Assembly: GCA_046758065.1 (NCBI GenBank)
Contig: JBHHZM010000025.1
Coordinates: 1-31,346 of the forward strand
Source of the DNA: JBHHZM01 sp046758065
GTDB lineage: Bacteria > Pseudomonadota > Alphaproteobacteria > JAAXGF01
DNA length: 31,346 nucleotides
Reading direction: 5' to 3'
Shown: in pieces, positions 23,676-31,346 of the stretch
How positions within the stretch are numbered: the stretch's first letter is position 1
Layout: each line of letters opens with the position of its first letter
Made by a program: the position numbers and the translations under genes
Notes under the pieces: model-generated
Databases searched by the model: none
What the model saw: only the letters and a program-made list of their open reading frames with translations
Told to the model about the DNA's origin: nothing

Positions 23676-24914
23676 ATGCCCGAAAGCCCGAAGAGCGCGA
23701 TTCGTCGATACCTCGAAACCCAGCGCGCCGCGCAGGTCGCGTTCCTCGCCGATCTTGTCCGGCAGCCGTCCGACAACCCGCCGGGCGATTGCGCGCCCCA
23801 CGGCGCACGCGCGGCCGAGCTTCTCGAAGGGCTCGGCTTCGCGGTCGAGCGTCACAGCGTGCCCGAGGCCGAGTGCCGGGCCGTGGGCATGCTGAGCGCC
23901 GTCAATCTGATCGTGCGCCGGCGCTTCGGCCCCGGCCCCACCGTCGCGCTCAACGCCCACGGCGACGTCGTCCCGCCGGGCGAGGGCTGGACCGCCGACC
24001 CTTACGGCGCCGAGGTGCGCGACGGCGTGATGTACGGCCGCGGGGTCGCGGTGTCGAAGTCGGACTTCGCCACCTACGCCTTCGCCCTGCGCGCGCTCGA
24101 AGCGCTCGACGTCCCACTCGCCGGTGCGGTCGAGCTACACTTCACCTACGACGAGGAAGCCGGCGGCGCGATCGGCCCCAAATGGCTGCTCGACAACGAA
24201 CTGACCGGCCCCGACTTCGCGCTCTCGGCCGGATTTTCCTACTCGGTGGTCACCGCGCACAACGGTTGTCTCCACCTCGAAGTCGAACTGCGCGGCCGCT
24301 CGGCGCACGCGGCGCGTCCCGACACCGGCCACGACGCGCTCGAAGCCGCCGCCGCGGTCCTCGCCGCGCTTTACGCCGAGCGCGCGCGCTATTCCGAAAT
24401 CCGCTCGCAGGTGGCGGGCATCGAATCGCCGACCCTCGTGGTCGGCCTGATCGAGGGTGGAATCAACACCAACGTCGTGCCCGACCGGGTGCGCTTGCGC
24501 CTCGACCGGCGGATGATCCCCGAGGAGGACCCCGAAACCGTCGAGCACAGGCTGCGCGATCTGATCGCGCGCGCTTCCGACCCCTTCGCCGGGGTCTCGG
24601 TCGCGGTGCGGCGCATACTTCTCGCCGAACCGTTGACGCCGCGCGCCGGCGTCGAACGGCTCGTCGAGCCGCTGTGCGCCAACGCCCGCGCGGTGTTCGG
24701 CGTGCCGGTCGAGGTTCACGGCAGCCCGCTCTACACCGACGCGCGCCATTACGCGGCAGCCGGCGTGCCCACTGTGCTCTACGGCGCCGGTCCGCGCGAT
24801 CTGTTGGAGGCCAACGCGCACCGCGCCGACGAGCGCCTGCGTCTCGACGACCTCGCCAAGGCGACCGAAGTCGTCGCCCTGACGCTCGCCGACCTCCTCG
24901 GCGCGGACGATTAA
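23676..24914 (+). CDS. M20-family metallo-hydrolase (ArgE/DapE-like)
   Basis: A 412-residue hydrolase of the M20 peptidase/deacylase group, with a catalytic domain interrupted by a dimerisation domain (about residues 200-300, CLHLEVELRGRSAHAARP). H95 and catalytic D97 (AHGDVV), E160-E161 (YDEEAGG) and H382 (NAHRADE) are in place. The usual bridging Asp in GRGxxDxK is Val126 here (GRGVAVSKSD), and the later GEP-type Glu is replaced in AGFSYSVV, so two of five usual metal ligands are missing. It is divergent from puuE and 29 bases ahead of gpt. A role on a ureide or N-acyl amino acid is possible; the substrate is unknown. Confidence 0.82.
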   Translation: MPESPKSAIRRYLETQRAAQVAFLADLVRQPSDNPPGDCAPHGARAAELLEGLGFAVERHSVPEAECRAVGMLSAVNLIVRRRFGPGPTVALNAHGDVVPPGEGWTADPYGAEVRDGVMYGRGVAVSKSDFATYAFALRALEALDVPLAGAVELHFTYDEEAGGAIGPKWLLDNELTGPDFALSAGFSYSVVTAHNGCLHLEVELRGRSAHAARPDTGHDALEAAAAVLAALYAERARYSEIRSQVAGIESPTLVVGLIEGGINTNVVPDRVRLRLDRRMIPEEDPETVEHRLRDLIARASDPFAGVSVAVRRILLAEPLTPRAGVERLVEPLCANARAVFGVPVEVHGSPLYTDARHYAAAGVPTVLYGAGPRDLLEANAHRADERLRLDDLAKATEVVALTLADLLGADD

Positions 24915-24943
24915 CGGCCAACTTTCGCAACGGCGAGGATCGG

Positions 24944-25426
24944 ATGAACGAACGATACTCCAAGGGCTTTCCGGTTTCCTGGGACCAGCTTCACCGCGAT
25001 TCGCGGGCACTCGCCTGGCGGCTCGCCGACAAGGGACCGTGGCGCCGCATCGTCACGGTGACGCGCGGCGGCATGGTGCCCGCTTGCATCGTCGCGCGCG
25101 AGCTCGACGTGCGGCTGGTCGATACGGTCTGCGTCGTGTCCTACGACCATCAGGACCAGACCGAGCCCGACATTCTCAAGCCGGTCGCGGGCGACGGCGA
25201 CGACGTGCTCATCATCGACGACCTCGTCGATACCGGAAAGACCGCGAGCACGGTGCGCGCCATGCTGCCGAACGCGCATTACGCCACCGTCTACGCCAAG
25301 CCGGCGGGGCGCCCGCTGGTCGACACCTACGTCACAGAGGTCAGCCAGGACACCTGGATCTATCTCCCCTGGGACACCGAGCTGCGGTTCGTGCAGCCGC
25401 TCGTCAACAACGCCGATCCGGCCTGA
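24944..25426 (+). CDS. gpt: Xanthine-guanine phosphoribosyltransferase
   Basis: A 160-residue type I phosphoribosyltransferase that salvages xanthine and guanine to XMP and GMP with PRPP. It matches E. coli Gpt in length and layout: YPVSW-like GFPVSWDQLHRDSRALAWRL, VTRGGMVPA, the PRPP loop VLIIDDLVDTGKT at about residues 87-99, and PWDTELRFVQP at the end. GAGG lies 6 bases before the ATG. It is 29 bases downstream of the M20 gene and likely co-transcribed. It competes with the degradative genes for xanthine, so the locus holds both salvage and breakdown. Confidence 0.93.
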   Translation: MNERYSKGFPVSWDQLHRDSRALAWRLADKGPWRRIVTVTRGGMVPACIVARELDVRLVDTVCVVSYDHQDQTEPDILKPVAGDGDDVLIIDDLVDTGKTASTVRAMLPNAHYATVYAKPAGRPLVDTYVTEVSQDTWIYLPWDTELRFVQPLVNNADPA

Positions 25427-25688
25427 ATTCGCGTCCGAGCGCCCGGTTCGGAGCGATGTTCGCCGCGCCGGCGGCTTCGGCTTTCGCCGTCGCCGATGAC
25501 GATTTTGCTTGCAAATTGACGCCGGACGCGCCAAGTGATGGCCGATGGTGACACACTACGCTGGCGTATCCTCGTTGCTACCCTCAACGCCTAGCCGAGC
25601 TACTCTCAGACATTGTGGAGCCTTTGAAACCCGCGCCGCCGCGTGGAGCGGTCGGTGCTGACTTGACAGTTTGAAAGGAGTAGCTGCT
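25427..25688. other. Intergenic stretch upstream of the cold-shock gene
   Basis: These 262 bases hold no credible gene. The latter part probably includes the untranslated leader of the cold-shock gene, since such leaders are long in many bacteria. A TTGACA at 25663-25668 is too close to the start codon to be its -35 box. No terminator after gpt is evident. Confidence 0.35.
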
Positions 25689-25898
25689 ATGGCTGCCGGA
25701 ACAGTGAAATGGTTTAACCCCGTTAAGGGATACGGATTCATCCAGCCGAGCGATGGATCCCAGGATGCCTTCGTGCATATCTCCGCGGTCGAGCGCGCCG
25801 GCCTGACGGGCCTTCGCGAAGGTCAGAAGGTCGAGTACGAGCTCGTGCCCGGCCGGAACGGCAAGTCGTCGGCCGAGAATCTCGTCGTTCTCGACTGA
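25689..25898 (+). CDS. Cold-shock protein, CspA family
   Basis: A 69-residue OB-fold nucleic-acid-binding protein. The RNP1-type KGYGFI and RNP2-type DAFVHIS motifs and the opening GTVKWFNPVKGYG are standard. AAGGAG stands about 8 bases before the ATG; a TTG at 25671 would give an unneeded six-residue extension. It probably acts as an RNA chaperone during cold or growth transitions. A strong terminator lies 112 bases downstream. It appears to be a single-gene unit not linked in function to the purine genes. Confidence 0.97.
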   Translation: MAAGTVKWFNPVKGYGFIQPSDGSQDAFVHISAVERAGLTGLREGQKVEYELVPGRNGKSSAENLVVLD

Positions 25899-26009
25899 GC
25901 GCCGCGGCCGGCACGGACCGGCCGGATTCGATCCCCGCATCTCATGCCCTTCCTCCGGCGTCCGGTCGTGCCGGGTTGACCGGGTGAGGGGCCGGTTTCG
26001 AAGTCGAAA

Positions 26010-26045
26010 CGAGGGAGTCCCCACGGGCTCCCTCGTCGTCTTTTT
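26010..26045 (+). terminator. Rho-independent terminator downstream of the cold-shock gene
   Basis: The arms CGAGGGAG (26010-26017) and CTCCCTCG (26028-26035) can pair, with inner CCC/GGG extending the stem, and five T residues follow at 26041-26045. The direction fits the plus-strand cold-shock gene ending at 25898. Confidence 0.8.
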
Positions 26046-26128
26046 ACCCCACGCAACGATCGACCGATCCCGATCGACGGGTTTGCCGGGTACGGCGCCC
26101 CATCGCCGGGTTGACGGAGAGGAGAGGA

Positions 26129-26275
26129 ATGGCACGTAAACCCAACTACAAATTCGAACGTCTGGAACGCGAGAGGGCGAAAGCCGCCAAGAAAGCCGCC
26201 CGGGCCAAGCTCAAGGCGGAAAGAGCGGAACAGAAGAAGGCCGAAAGCGTCGAGCAGCCGCCCGTCGCCGATTAG
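26129..26275 (+). CDS. Small basic protein, 48 residues, unknown function
   Basis: A 48-codon open frame with GGAGAGGA directly ahead of its ATG. The product begins MARKPNYKFERLERERAKAA and is almost a quarter Lys/Arg in its first 40 residues, with Ala-Lys repeats that should form a charged helix; it ends in EQPPVAD. Small proteins opening with a similar RKPNY..ERRER pattern are, as I recall, widespread in alphaproteobacteria without a known role. It lies after the cold-shock terminator and converges on the DMT transporter with 20 bases between stops. Nucleic-acid or ribosome contact is conceivable from charge alone but not shown. Confidence 0.72.
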   Translation: MARKPNYKFERLERERAKAAKKAARAKLKAERAEQKKAESVEQPPVAD

Positions 26276-26295
26276 CTTAGCCCGAGGCACGGCGT

Positions 26296-27159
26296 TCAGC
26301 CGTAGAGCGAAAGAACGGCGACGCCGGCGAAAACCAGGACGATGCCGCCCCACTGCGGGAGGCCGATGGCTTCGCGCAGGATGAAGCGCGCGAGCAGCGT
26401 CGTCACGGCGCCGAACGTCGACCCGGTGACCACGGCGATCTCGGGGCTGGGGCCGTGGCTCCCCAGCAGCAGAAACAGATAGCCGCCGCTGTCGAGCAAC
26501 CCCTGAACGGCGATTACGGGCCACCAACGACCCGTAAGTTTCGGCCTCTCGCCGCGAACCAGAAAGAGCAGGACGATCGTGGCAAGGCTGATGAGCCGGC
26601 CGACCCAGAGGGTCTGCAACGCGCCGTAGATCGGCACCGCGGCCTGCGCGGCGGCGACCATCACGGCGTAGCTGAGCGCCGCACCGAGCGACAGCATCAC
26701 CGTGGTGCGGAGGTCGCGCCGGGTGGTGACGCCGGGCTCCTCGAAACGCCGGGCGCAGCCCGCGATCACGAGCGCGCCGGCCAGCGTGACCGCCATCGCC
26801 GCCCATTGGATCGCGATCGGACGGGAGCCCAGCGCGAAGGCGAGGGCGACGACCAGCGCGGGATGGCTCGCGACGATCGGCGCGACGATGCTCACCGGTC
26901 CGCGCGCCAGCGCCCGGTAGAGAAGCAGCATCATGATCGTGGTCGTGACGCCGTTGAGAGCCAGGAGCCAGAGCCCGCCCGCCGGCCAGACCAGCAGCGG
27001 GTCGCCGATCCAGACCCAGAGCGTCAGAACCGCGGCGCCGACCACGAGCATGCCAAGCAGCGCGCTCGCATGACCGAGGGCGCGGCTGCTGTAGCGGGCG
27101 ACGAAGTCGGCGCTTCCCAGGCTCAAGGCGCACAGTCCGCCCCATAGCGCCGGATTCAT
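26296..27159 (-). CDS. EamA/DMT-family transporter
   Basis: An inner-membrane protein of 287 residues with ten hydrophobic segments arranged as two EamA repeats (the first about residues 1-135, the second about 145-285), as in the drug/metabolite transporter superfamily. Members export or import amino acids, nucleosides and other small molecules. The second repeat ends in GGIVLVFAGVAVLSLYG. It begins 27 bases after the stop of the dehydrogenase gene in the same direction, so the two may share a transcript and the substrate may be related to methylated glycines (inference). The ribosome binding site is weak. Confidence 0.88.
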   Translation of the reverse strand: MNPALWGGLCALSLGSADFVARYSSRALGHASALLGMLVVGAAVLTLWVWIGDPLLVWPAGGLWLLALNGVTTTIMMLLLYRALARGPVSIVAPIVASHPALVVALAFALGSRPIAIQWAAMAVTLAGALVIAGCARRFEEPGVTTRRDLRTTVMLSLGAALSYAVMVAAAQAAVPIYGALQTLWVGRLISLATIVLLFLVRGERPKLTGRWWPVIAVQGLLDSGGYLFLLLGSHGPSPEIAVVTGSTFGAVTTLLARFILREAIGLPQWGGIVLVFAGVAVLSLYG

Positions 27160-27186
27160 CCGGGTAGGCCGCGAAAGTCCCTCAAC

Positions 27187-29601
27187 TCATCCCCTCGGCC
27201 GGGCGTTGTCGGGATCGTAGAGCGGCTCCGCGATCACTTCGGCGCCGCGCCGTTCCCCCAGAATGGCGATATCGAACCGGGTCCCCAATGCCGCATGGTC
27301 AGGCGCGACATAGGCGAAGGCGATGCTTCGCCCGACCCGGTGCCCGTAGGCGCCGCCGGTGGTGACGCCGATGATGCGCTCGCCGTCGTACACCGGCTCG
27401 TTGCCGAGGCAGTCGGCGCCCTTGGCATCGACGGCCAGATAGACGAGCCGGGTGTCGATCCCGTTCTCCTTGCGCGCGAGCACCGCGTCGCGGCCGATGA
27501 ACGGCTTGTCGAGCTTGACGAAACGATCGAGACCGGCCTCGACCGGCGTGATCTCGGTGGTCAGTTCGGCGCCCCAGGCCTTGTATGCCTTCTCCATGCG
27601 CATGGCGTTGACCGCGTAGACGCCGAAGTTGGCGATGCCGTGTTCCGCCCCGGCCGCCATGAGCGCGTCGTAGAGCGTTTCCATCCGGTCGATGGGATGA
27701 TGGAGTTCCCAGCCGAGCTCGCCCACGTAGGAAACCCTGAGCGCCCGGACGGGAATCCCGGCGACCGCGATCTCCTTCGCCCGCAGCCAGGGAAACGCCT
27801 CGTTCCCCAGATCCGCGTCGGTCAGCGGGGCAAGCACCTCTCGCGAACGGGGGCCGGCGAGCACGAGCACGCCGACGTCGTCGGTCACATCGCTGACGGT
27901 CACGTCCTCGCCTTGTTCGATGTGCTGGACCAGCCAGTCGAGATCGTGCAGCTCGGCGACGATCGCCGACAGCACGTAGAAATGCCCGGCGCCGAGACGG
28001 GTCACCGTGGCTTCGCACTCGATCCCGCCGCGCTCGGTCAGCATGTGGGCGAGCACGATTCCGCCGTCGCGCCGCGGCATACGGTTGGCGCAGACACGGT
28101 TGAGAAAGGCCTCGGCGTCGGAACCCGTCACCTCGTACTTGGAAAAGCTCGAAAGATCGAGCAGGCCGACGCGTTCGCACACCGCCTTGCATTCTCCGGC
28201 GACGGCCTCGAACGCGTTGGCGCGGCGGAAGCTGTAGGTCTCGGCGACGCCCGCCGGCGCGAACCACTTGGGGCGCTCCCAGCCGAACGCCTCGGCGAAG
28301 ATTGCGCCCTGCGCCTTGAGCCGGTCGTAGACCGGCGTCGTCTTCACCGGACGGCCGGGTTCGCGGAACTCGCCGGGGAGGGGCACCGCGTACATCTGCT
28401 GGTAGTCGTCGATCGACTTGGCGAGCGTGTAGTCGCCGACCGCCCAGTCGCCGAAGCGCCGCGCGTCGATCTCGCGCACGTTGATCTCGGTCTGGCCGTG
28501 GGCCATCCACTGGGCGAGATACTTGCCGGCGCCGGGACCCTGGGTAATGCCGATGCTGGCGCCGCAGCACATCCAGTAATTGCGCAGCCCCGGCGCCGGG
28601 CCGAGCAGGAAATTGCCGTCGGGCGTATGGGTGATCGGACCGCTGACGACCCGCGTGATCCCGGCCTTCTCGAAAGCCGGAATGCGCGCCATGGCGAGTT
28701 CGAGATGGGGCTGGAGCCGGTCGATGTCGGGCGGCAGCAGCTCCATGTCGAAGCTCCAGTCGATGCCGTCGAGCCCCCATGCCTCGGCGCCCCTGGCCTC
28801 GTAGGGGCCGATGATCAGCCCCTGCTTCTCGCGCCGGTAGTAACACGAAGCGCGCGGATCGCGAACCACCGGAAACTCTTTCTCGATCGCGGCGACCTCG
28901 TCGATCGGCTCGGTCACCAGATACTGATGCACCATGTTGACGAGCGGCACCTTGACGCCCGACATCGCACCGACCTGCGGCGCGAACGAGCCCGCGGCGT
29001 TGACCACGTGCTCGGCGACGATGACGCCTTTTTCGGTGATCACCTCCCACTCGCCGCCGGCGCGTTGCTTGACGTCGGTCACGCGGTTGAAGCGGTAGAT
29101 TTCGGCGCCGCCCTGACGCGCCCCGGCGGCCATCGCCTGGGTGCTGCTGGCCGGGTCGGTGTGGCCATCGTCCGGCGTGTAGGCGCCGAGAAGCACGCCC
29201 TCGGTGTCGAGCAGCGGATGCAGCTTCCCGATTTCGTTGGGGCCGATCAGGTGGCACTCGGCGCCGGCGTAGCGGAGCACGCCCTGTACGTAGTGGAACC
29301 AGTCGACTTCATCCTGGTTGGTGGCGAGGCGAATGGCGCCGCAGCCGTGCCAGCCGGTGGCCTGCCCGGTCTCCGCCTCGAGGCTCTTGTAGAGCTCCGA
29401 GCCGTAGATATGGACCTTGGCCATGTTGAGGCTGCCGATGAAGTGCGGAATCAGTCCCGCCGCGTGCCAGGTCGAGCCCGAGGTAAGCTCGCCCTTCTCG
29501 ACCAACACCACGTCCGACCAGCCTTCCCTGGTCAGGTGATACAAGAGACCGACGCCCATGGCGCCGCCGCCGATGATTACGACACGCGCATGTGTTTTCA
29601 T
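27187..29601 (-). CDS. Dimethylglycine/sarcosine dehydrogenase-like FAD enzyme with GcvT domain
   Basis: An 804-residue two-part enzyme. The N-terminal DAO-type FAD domain has the nucleotide fold GGGAMG (11-16) and STWHAAGL, where H46 lies at the covalent-flavin position of dimethylglycine and sarcosine dehydrogenases. The FAO_M-like linker follows. From about residue 440 is a GcvT/aminomethyltransferase domain that takes the released one-carbon unit onto tetrahydrofolate (LLDLSSFSKYEVTG, YVGELGWELH, AVNAMRMEKAYKAWGAELT). Length and order are those of the dimethylglycine dehydrogenase group. GGAGGTG lies 6 bases ahead of the ATG. Choline, betaine or creatine-derived methylglycines are candidate substrates; which one is unresolved. 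Confidence 0.88.
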   Translation of the reverse strand: MKTHARVVIIGGGAMGVGLLYHLTREGWSDVVLVEKGELTSGSTWHAAGLIPHFIGSLNMAKVHIYGSELYKSLEAETGQATGWHGCGAIRLATNQDEVDWFHYVQGVLRYAGAECHLIGPNEIGKLHPLLDTEGVLLGAYTPDDGHTDPASSTQAMAAGARQGGAEIYRFNRVTDVKQRAGGEWEVITEKGVIVAEHVVNAAGSFAPQVGAMSGVKVPLVNMVHQYLVTEPIDEVAAIEKEFPVVRDPRASCYYRREKQGLIIGPYEARGAEAWGLDGIDWSFDMELLPPDIDRLQPHLELAMARIPAFEKAGITRVVSGPITHTPDGNFLLGPAPGLRNYWMCCGASIGITQGPGAGKYLAQWMAHGQTEINVREIDARRFGDWAVGDYTLAKSIDDYQQMYAVPLPGEFREPGRPVKTTPVYDRLKAQGAIFAEAFGWERPKWFAPAGVAETYSFRRANAFEAVAGECKAVCERVGLLDLSSFSKYEVTGSDAEAFLNRVCANRMPRRDGGIVLAHMLTERGGIECEATVTRLGAGHFYVLSAIVAELHDLDWLVQHIEQGEDVTVSDVTDDVGVLVLAGPRSREVLAPLTDADLGNEAFPWLRAKEIAVAGIPVRALRVSYVGELGWELHHPIDRMETLYDALMAAGAEHGIANFGVYAVNAMRMEKAYKAWGAELTTEITPVEAGLDRFVKLDKPFIGRDAVLARKENGIDTRLVYLAVDAKGADCLGNEPVYDGERIIGVTTGGAYGHRVGRSIAFAYVAPDHAALGTRFDIAILGERRGAEVIAEPLYDPDNARPRG

Positions 29602-30093
29602 CGTTCACCTCCGTTGGACCGGCGGACCCTCTTCGCGCGACCGGCGCCGACGATATCGACCGTGACGGACGCCGCCACCCGCCATGAGGCGCGCGCCGAT
29701 CCGTTCCGCTTGCTATGTGACCGACCTCGCACGCCGTGCCAAGTTAAAAACGCGAAAACGCCTGAATTTTCGGCCCCGCGCGGGCCGGGCCAAAAGAGGC
29801 CGCATACGGGTGCACGGGACCCGACCGTTGACCCATACCTTCGGCGACGGAACCGGCCCTTCGAACCGGCGCCGCATCGGTTCGGCAGAAGCCGTCCGAA
29901 ACGCCATTGGGAATCAAACTATTATTAACCAACATCCAATACCGTAACCATTCGGGTCTCGAAATCGCAAGACAAGGCCGCTCGTTACGTTTCGTAGAAT
30001 GGGTATTTCGGGGGCAGGCGAGACAGTCGGACTTTCCGGGCAATTGCCGAACCGGAGGCAGTAGTACGGAAGCGGTTGACACGAAGGAACAAA
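29602..30093. other. 492-bp gene-free region between divergent dehydrogenase and response regulator genes
   Basis: No frame here has codon use or a start site that I trust. The region should hold promoters for both divergent genes. The most AT-rich part is near 29912-29945 (AATCAAACTATTATTAACCA), a likely place for a promoter. AAGGA at about 30084-30088 is the ribosome binding site of the receiver gene. No tRNA, terminator or repeat was recognised. Confidence 0.5.
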
Positions 30094-30645
30094 ATGCCTC
30101 TGCACGATTTCCAAAGGCTCAACGTCCTGGTCGTCGACGACAATCAGCACATGCTTTCGCTGATGGAAGGAATCCTTCGCGGCCTGGGTTTCCGGAACAT
30201 TTTCGCAGTCAAGGACCCGGAGAAAGCGTTCGCCGAAATGCGCATCACGCCCATGGACCTGGCGTTCGTCGACTGGGAGATGCAGCCGCTGACCGGGCTG
30301 GAGTTCGTCAATCTGGTGCGCACGGCCAAGGACAGCCCTAATATCTATCTGCCGATCATCATGCTGACGGCGAACACTCAGACCGCCAACGTGATCAAGG
30401 CGCGCGACACCGGCGTGAACGAGTATCTCGCCAAGCCGGTCTCGCCAAAAAGCGTTTATCAGCGCATCGTTTCCCTGATCGAAAACCCGCGCGGCTTCGT
30501 CCGGACGGAGTCGTACTTCGGACCCGACCGCCGCCGGCACCGAACCGATTACAAGGGACTGGAAAGACGGAAATCGACGCCCGAGATCGAAGGGCCCAAC
30601 GGCACTCCGTTGGGAGACGATCCCGCGAACGCGGCCGGTTCCTGA
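30094..30645 (+). CDS. CheY-like response regulator receiver protein
   Basis: A 183-residue protein with one receiver domain (about residues 8-125). The acidic pair D15-D16, phosphoacceptor D60, T92 and K114 are all present, so it should be phosphorylatable. No DNA-binding or enzymatic output domain follows; the tail holds FGPDRRRHRTDYKGLERRKS, a basic motif found after receiver domains in alphaproteobacteria. ATG at 30094 is preferred over TTG at 30076 because AAGGA stands just before it. It is followed 90 bases later by an Hpt-domain gene. A role in a phosphorelay is likely; no histidine kinase is visible. Confidence 0.9.
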   Translation: MPLHDFQRLNVLVVDDNQHMLSLMEGILRGLGFRNIFAVKDPEKAFAEMRITPMDLAFVDWEMQPLTGLEFVNLVRTAKDSPNIYLPIIMLTANTQTANVIKARDTGVNEYLAKPVSPKSVYQRIVSLIENPRGFVRTESYFGPDRRRHRTDYKGLERRKSTPEIEGPNGTPLGDDPANAAGS

Positions 30646-30735
30646 GGATGAGCGCGCCGTACCGGCCGGAGCGTTCCGGACCACCCGGACACCGGATCGA
30701 TTTACGCCAGCCCGGATCGGGAGTGCGATAGCGCC

Positions 30736-31245
30736 TTGGACGATCACCGGAACGCCGAAACGGCGCAGATCATCGCACCGCCGATCTCCCTCGCCGACAA
30801 GGTCGGGACAATTTCCGGCGACCTCGACGAAGAGGAGATCGTTCGTCGCGCCGAGGCCGAGATCGAGGCCCTGAAGGCGCAGTATCCCGAGTGGGTGCTG
30901 GGCCATATCGCGGATCTCGAAGCGGCCTGCGTCGCCGCGCGCGATGATCCGGAGCATCGGGGCCGGCATCTCGATACGCTCGCCGCGGTCGCCCATGACG
31001 TAAAGGGCGAAGGCACCAGTTACGACTACCCGCTGATGACCGCTCTGGGCGACTCGCTTTGCCGTCTGGCGCGCGATCTCAAGGACGGTGCGGGCGGATG
31101 GGAAGACCGGAAACTCACCCTCGCCGCAAAGCACATCGAAGCCATGCGCATTGTGATCCGGGAGCGCATGTCGGGCGACGGCGGCGAAGGCGGTGCGGAA
31201 CTGATCGCGAGCCTGCGCGAGGCGGTCGAAAAATTAACCCGCTAA
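30736..31245 (+). CDS. Hpt-domain protein
   Basis: A protein of 169 residues, largely helical and acidic, with the histidine phosphotransfer motif AHDVKGEG; H87 is the probable phosphorylated residue (HxxKG). The region around residues 45-150 fits a four-helix bundle. The start is a TTG at 30736, with a GGGAG 13 bases upstream; no in-frame ATG or GTG precedes the domain, so the exact start is unsure. It lies just after the receiver gene in the same direction and may shuttle phosphate to or from it (inference). Confidence 0.8.
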   Translation: MDDHRNAETAQIIAPPISLADKVGTISGDLDEEEIVRRAEAEIEALKAQYPEWVLGHIADLEAACVAARDDPEHRGRHLDTLAAVAHDVKGEGTSYDYPLMTALGDSLCRLARDLKDGAGGWEDRKLTLAAKHIEAMRIVIRERMSGDGGEGGAELIASLREAVEKLTR

Positions 31246-31257
31246 CAGGTTGCTAAA

Positions 31258-31280
31258 AAAGTGTCCTATAAAGTGTCCTA
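31258..31280. repeat. Two direct copies of AAAGTGTCCTA
   Basis: AAAGTGTCCTA occurs at 31258-31268 and 31270-31280, a period of 12 bases, in the non-coding end of the window just after the Hpt gene. It could be part of an operator for a gene beyond the window edge, or chance. The remaining bases to 31346 show no gene. Confidence 0.5.
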
Positions 31281-31346
31281 GCATGTCGCCCGATGATTCG
31301 AGACGGTGCCCTTAACCTTGTGCTGCGAACCTCTATTTCGACACCC

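Noticed and set aside
29684..29947. 87-residue plus-strand frame in the gene-free region
   Set aside because: Arg-rich composition typical of chance frames in GC-rich DNA, with no ribosome binding site or family likeness.
30648..30731. Short 27-codon frame between the receiver and Hpt genes
   Set aside because: It has a start with no proper ribosome binding site spacing and no recognisable product; translational coupling to the TTG at 30736 is conceivable but unsupported.

Overview
The window looks like chromosomal DNA from a high-GC alphaproteobacterium. This rests on the GC-rich coding, the PuuD-type cytochrome urate hydroxylase, the receiver protein with a GPDRRR tail, the small Lys/Arg-rich protein and the dense head-to-tail operons with ATGA/GTGA overlaps. 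The order, perhaps Rhodospirillales in the broad sense, is a guess. No rRNA, tRNA, CRISPR array or intact insertion sequence was seen.

Left part (about 1-8.2 kb). After a lone metallophosphoesterase comes a pair of divergent units. A LysR regulator and a DUF1989 protein lie on the minus strand. On the plus strand lies an operon of agmatinase-family ureohydrolase, creatininase-family amidohydrolase, an NMT1/SsuA-type ABC importer (binding protein, permease, ATPase) and a short-chain dehydrogenase. It reads as an uptake-and-hydrolysis module for a guanidino compound, possibly a cyclic one such as creatinine. The exact substrate is not determined.

Middle part (about 8.2-25.4 kb). This is a nearly complete purine-base degradation locus. 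The minus-strand run is puuD, uraH, xdhA, xdhB, xdhC and guanine deaminase, then, after a 225-bp inverted-repeat element, a four-gene BMP/nucleoside-type ABC importer. uraD is divergent from puuD. Adenine deaminase and the allantoinase puuE follow on the minus strand, then an M20-type hydrolase and a xanthine phosphoribosyltransferase on the plus strand. Together they take adenine and guanine through xanthine, urate, 5-hydroxyisourate and OHCU to allantoin and allantoate. The steps beyond allantoate are not in the window.

Right part (about 25.4-31.3 kb). It holds a cold-shock protein with a clear terminator, a 48-residue basic protein, a DMT-family transporter co-directional with an FAD/GcvT-type dimethylglycine or sarcosine dehydrogenase-like enzyme, a 492-bp gap, and a CheY-like receiver followed by an Hpt-domain protein.

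The most interesting items are the guanidino module, whose ureohydrolase could stand in for creatinase and whose creatininase homologue has lost a gate tryptophan; a TA-flanked MITE-like element between guanine deaminase and the purine importer; and an M20 hydrolase next to puuE that lacks two usual metal ligands.
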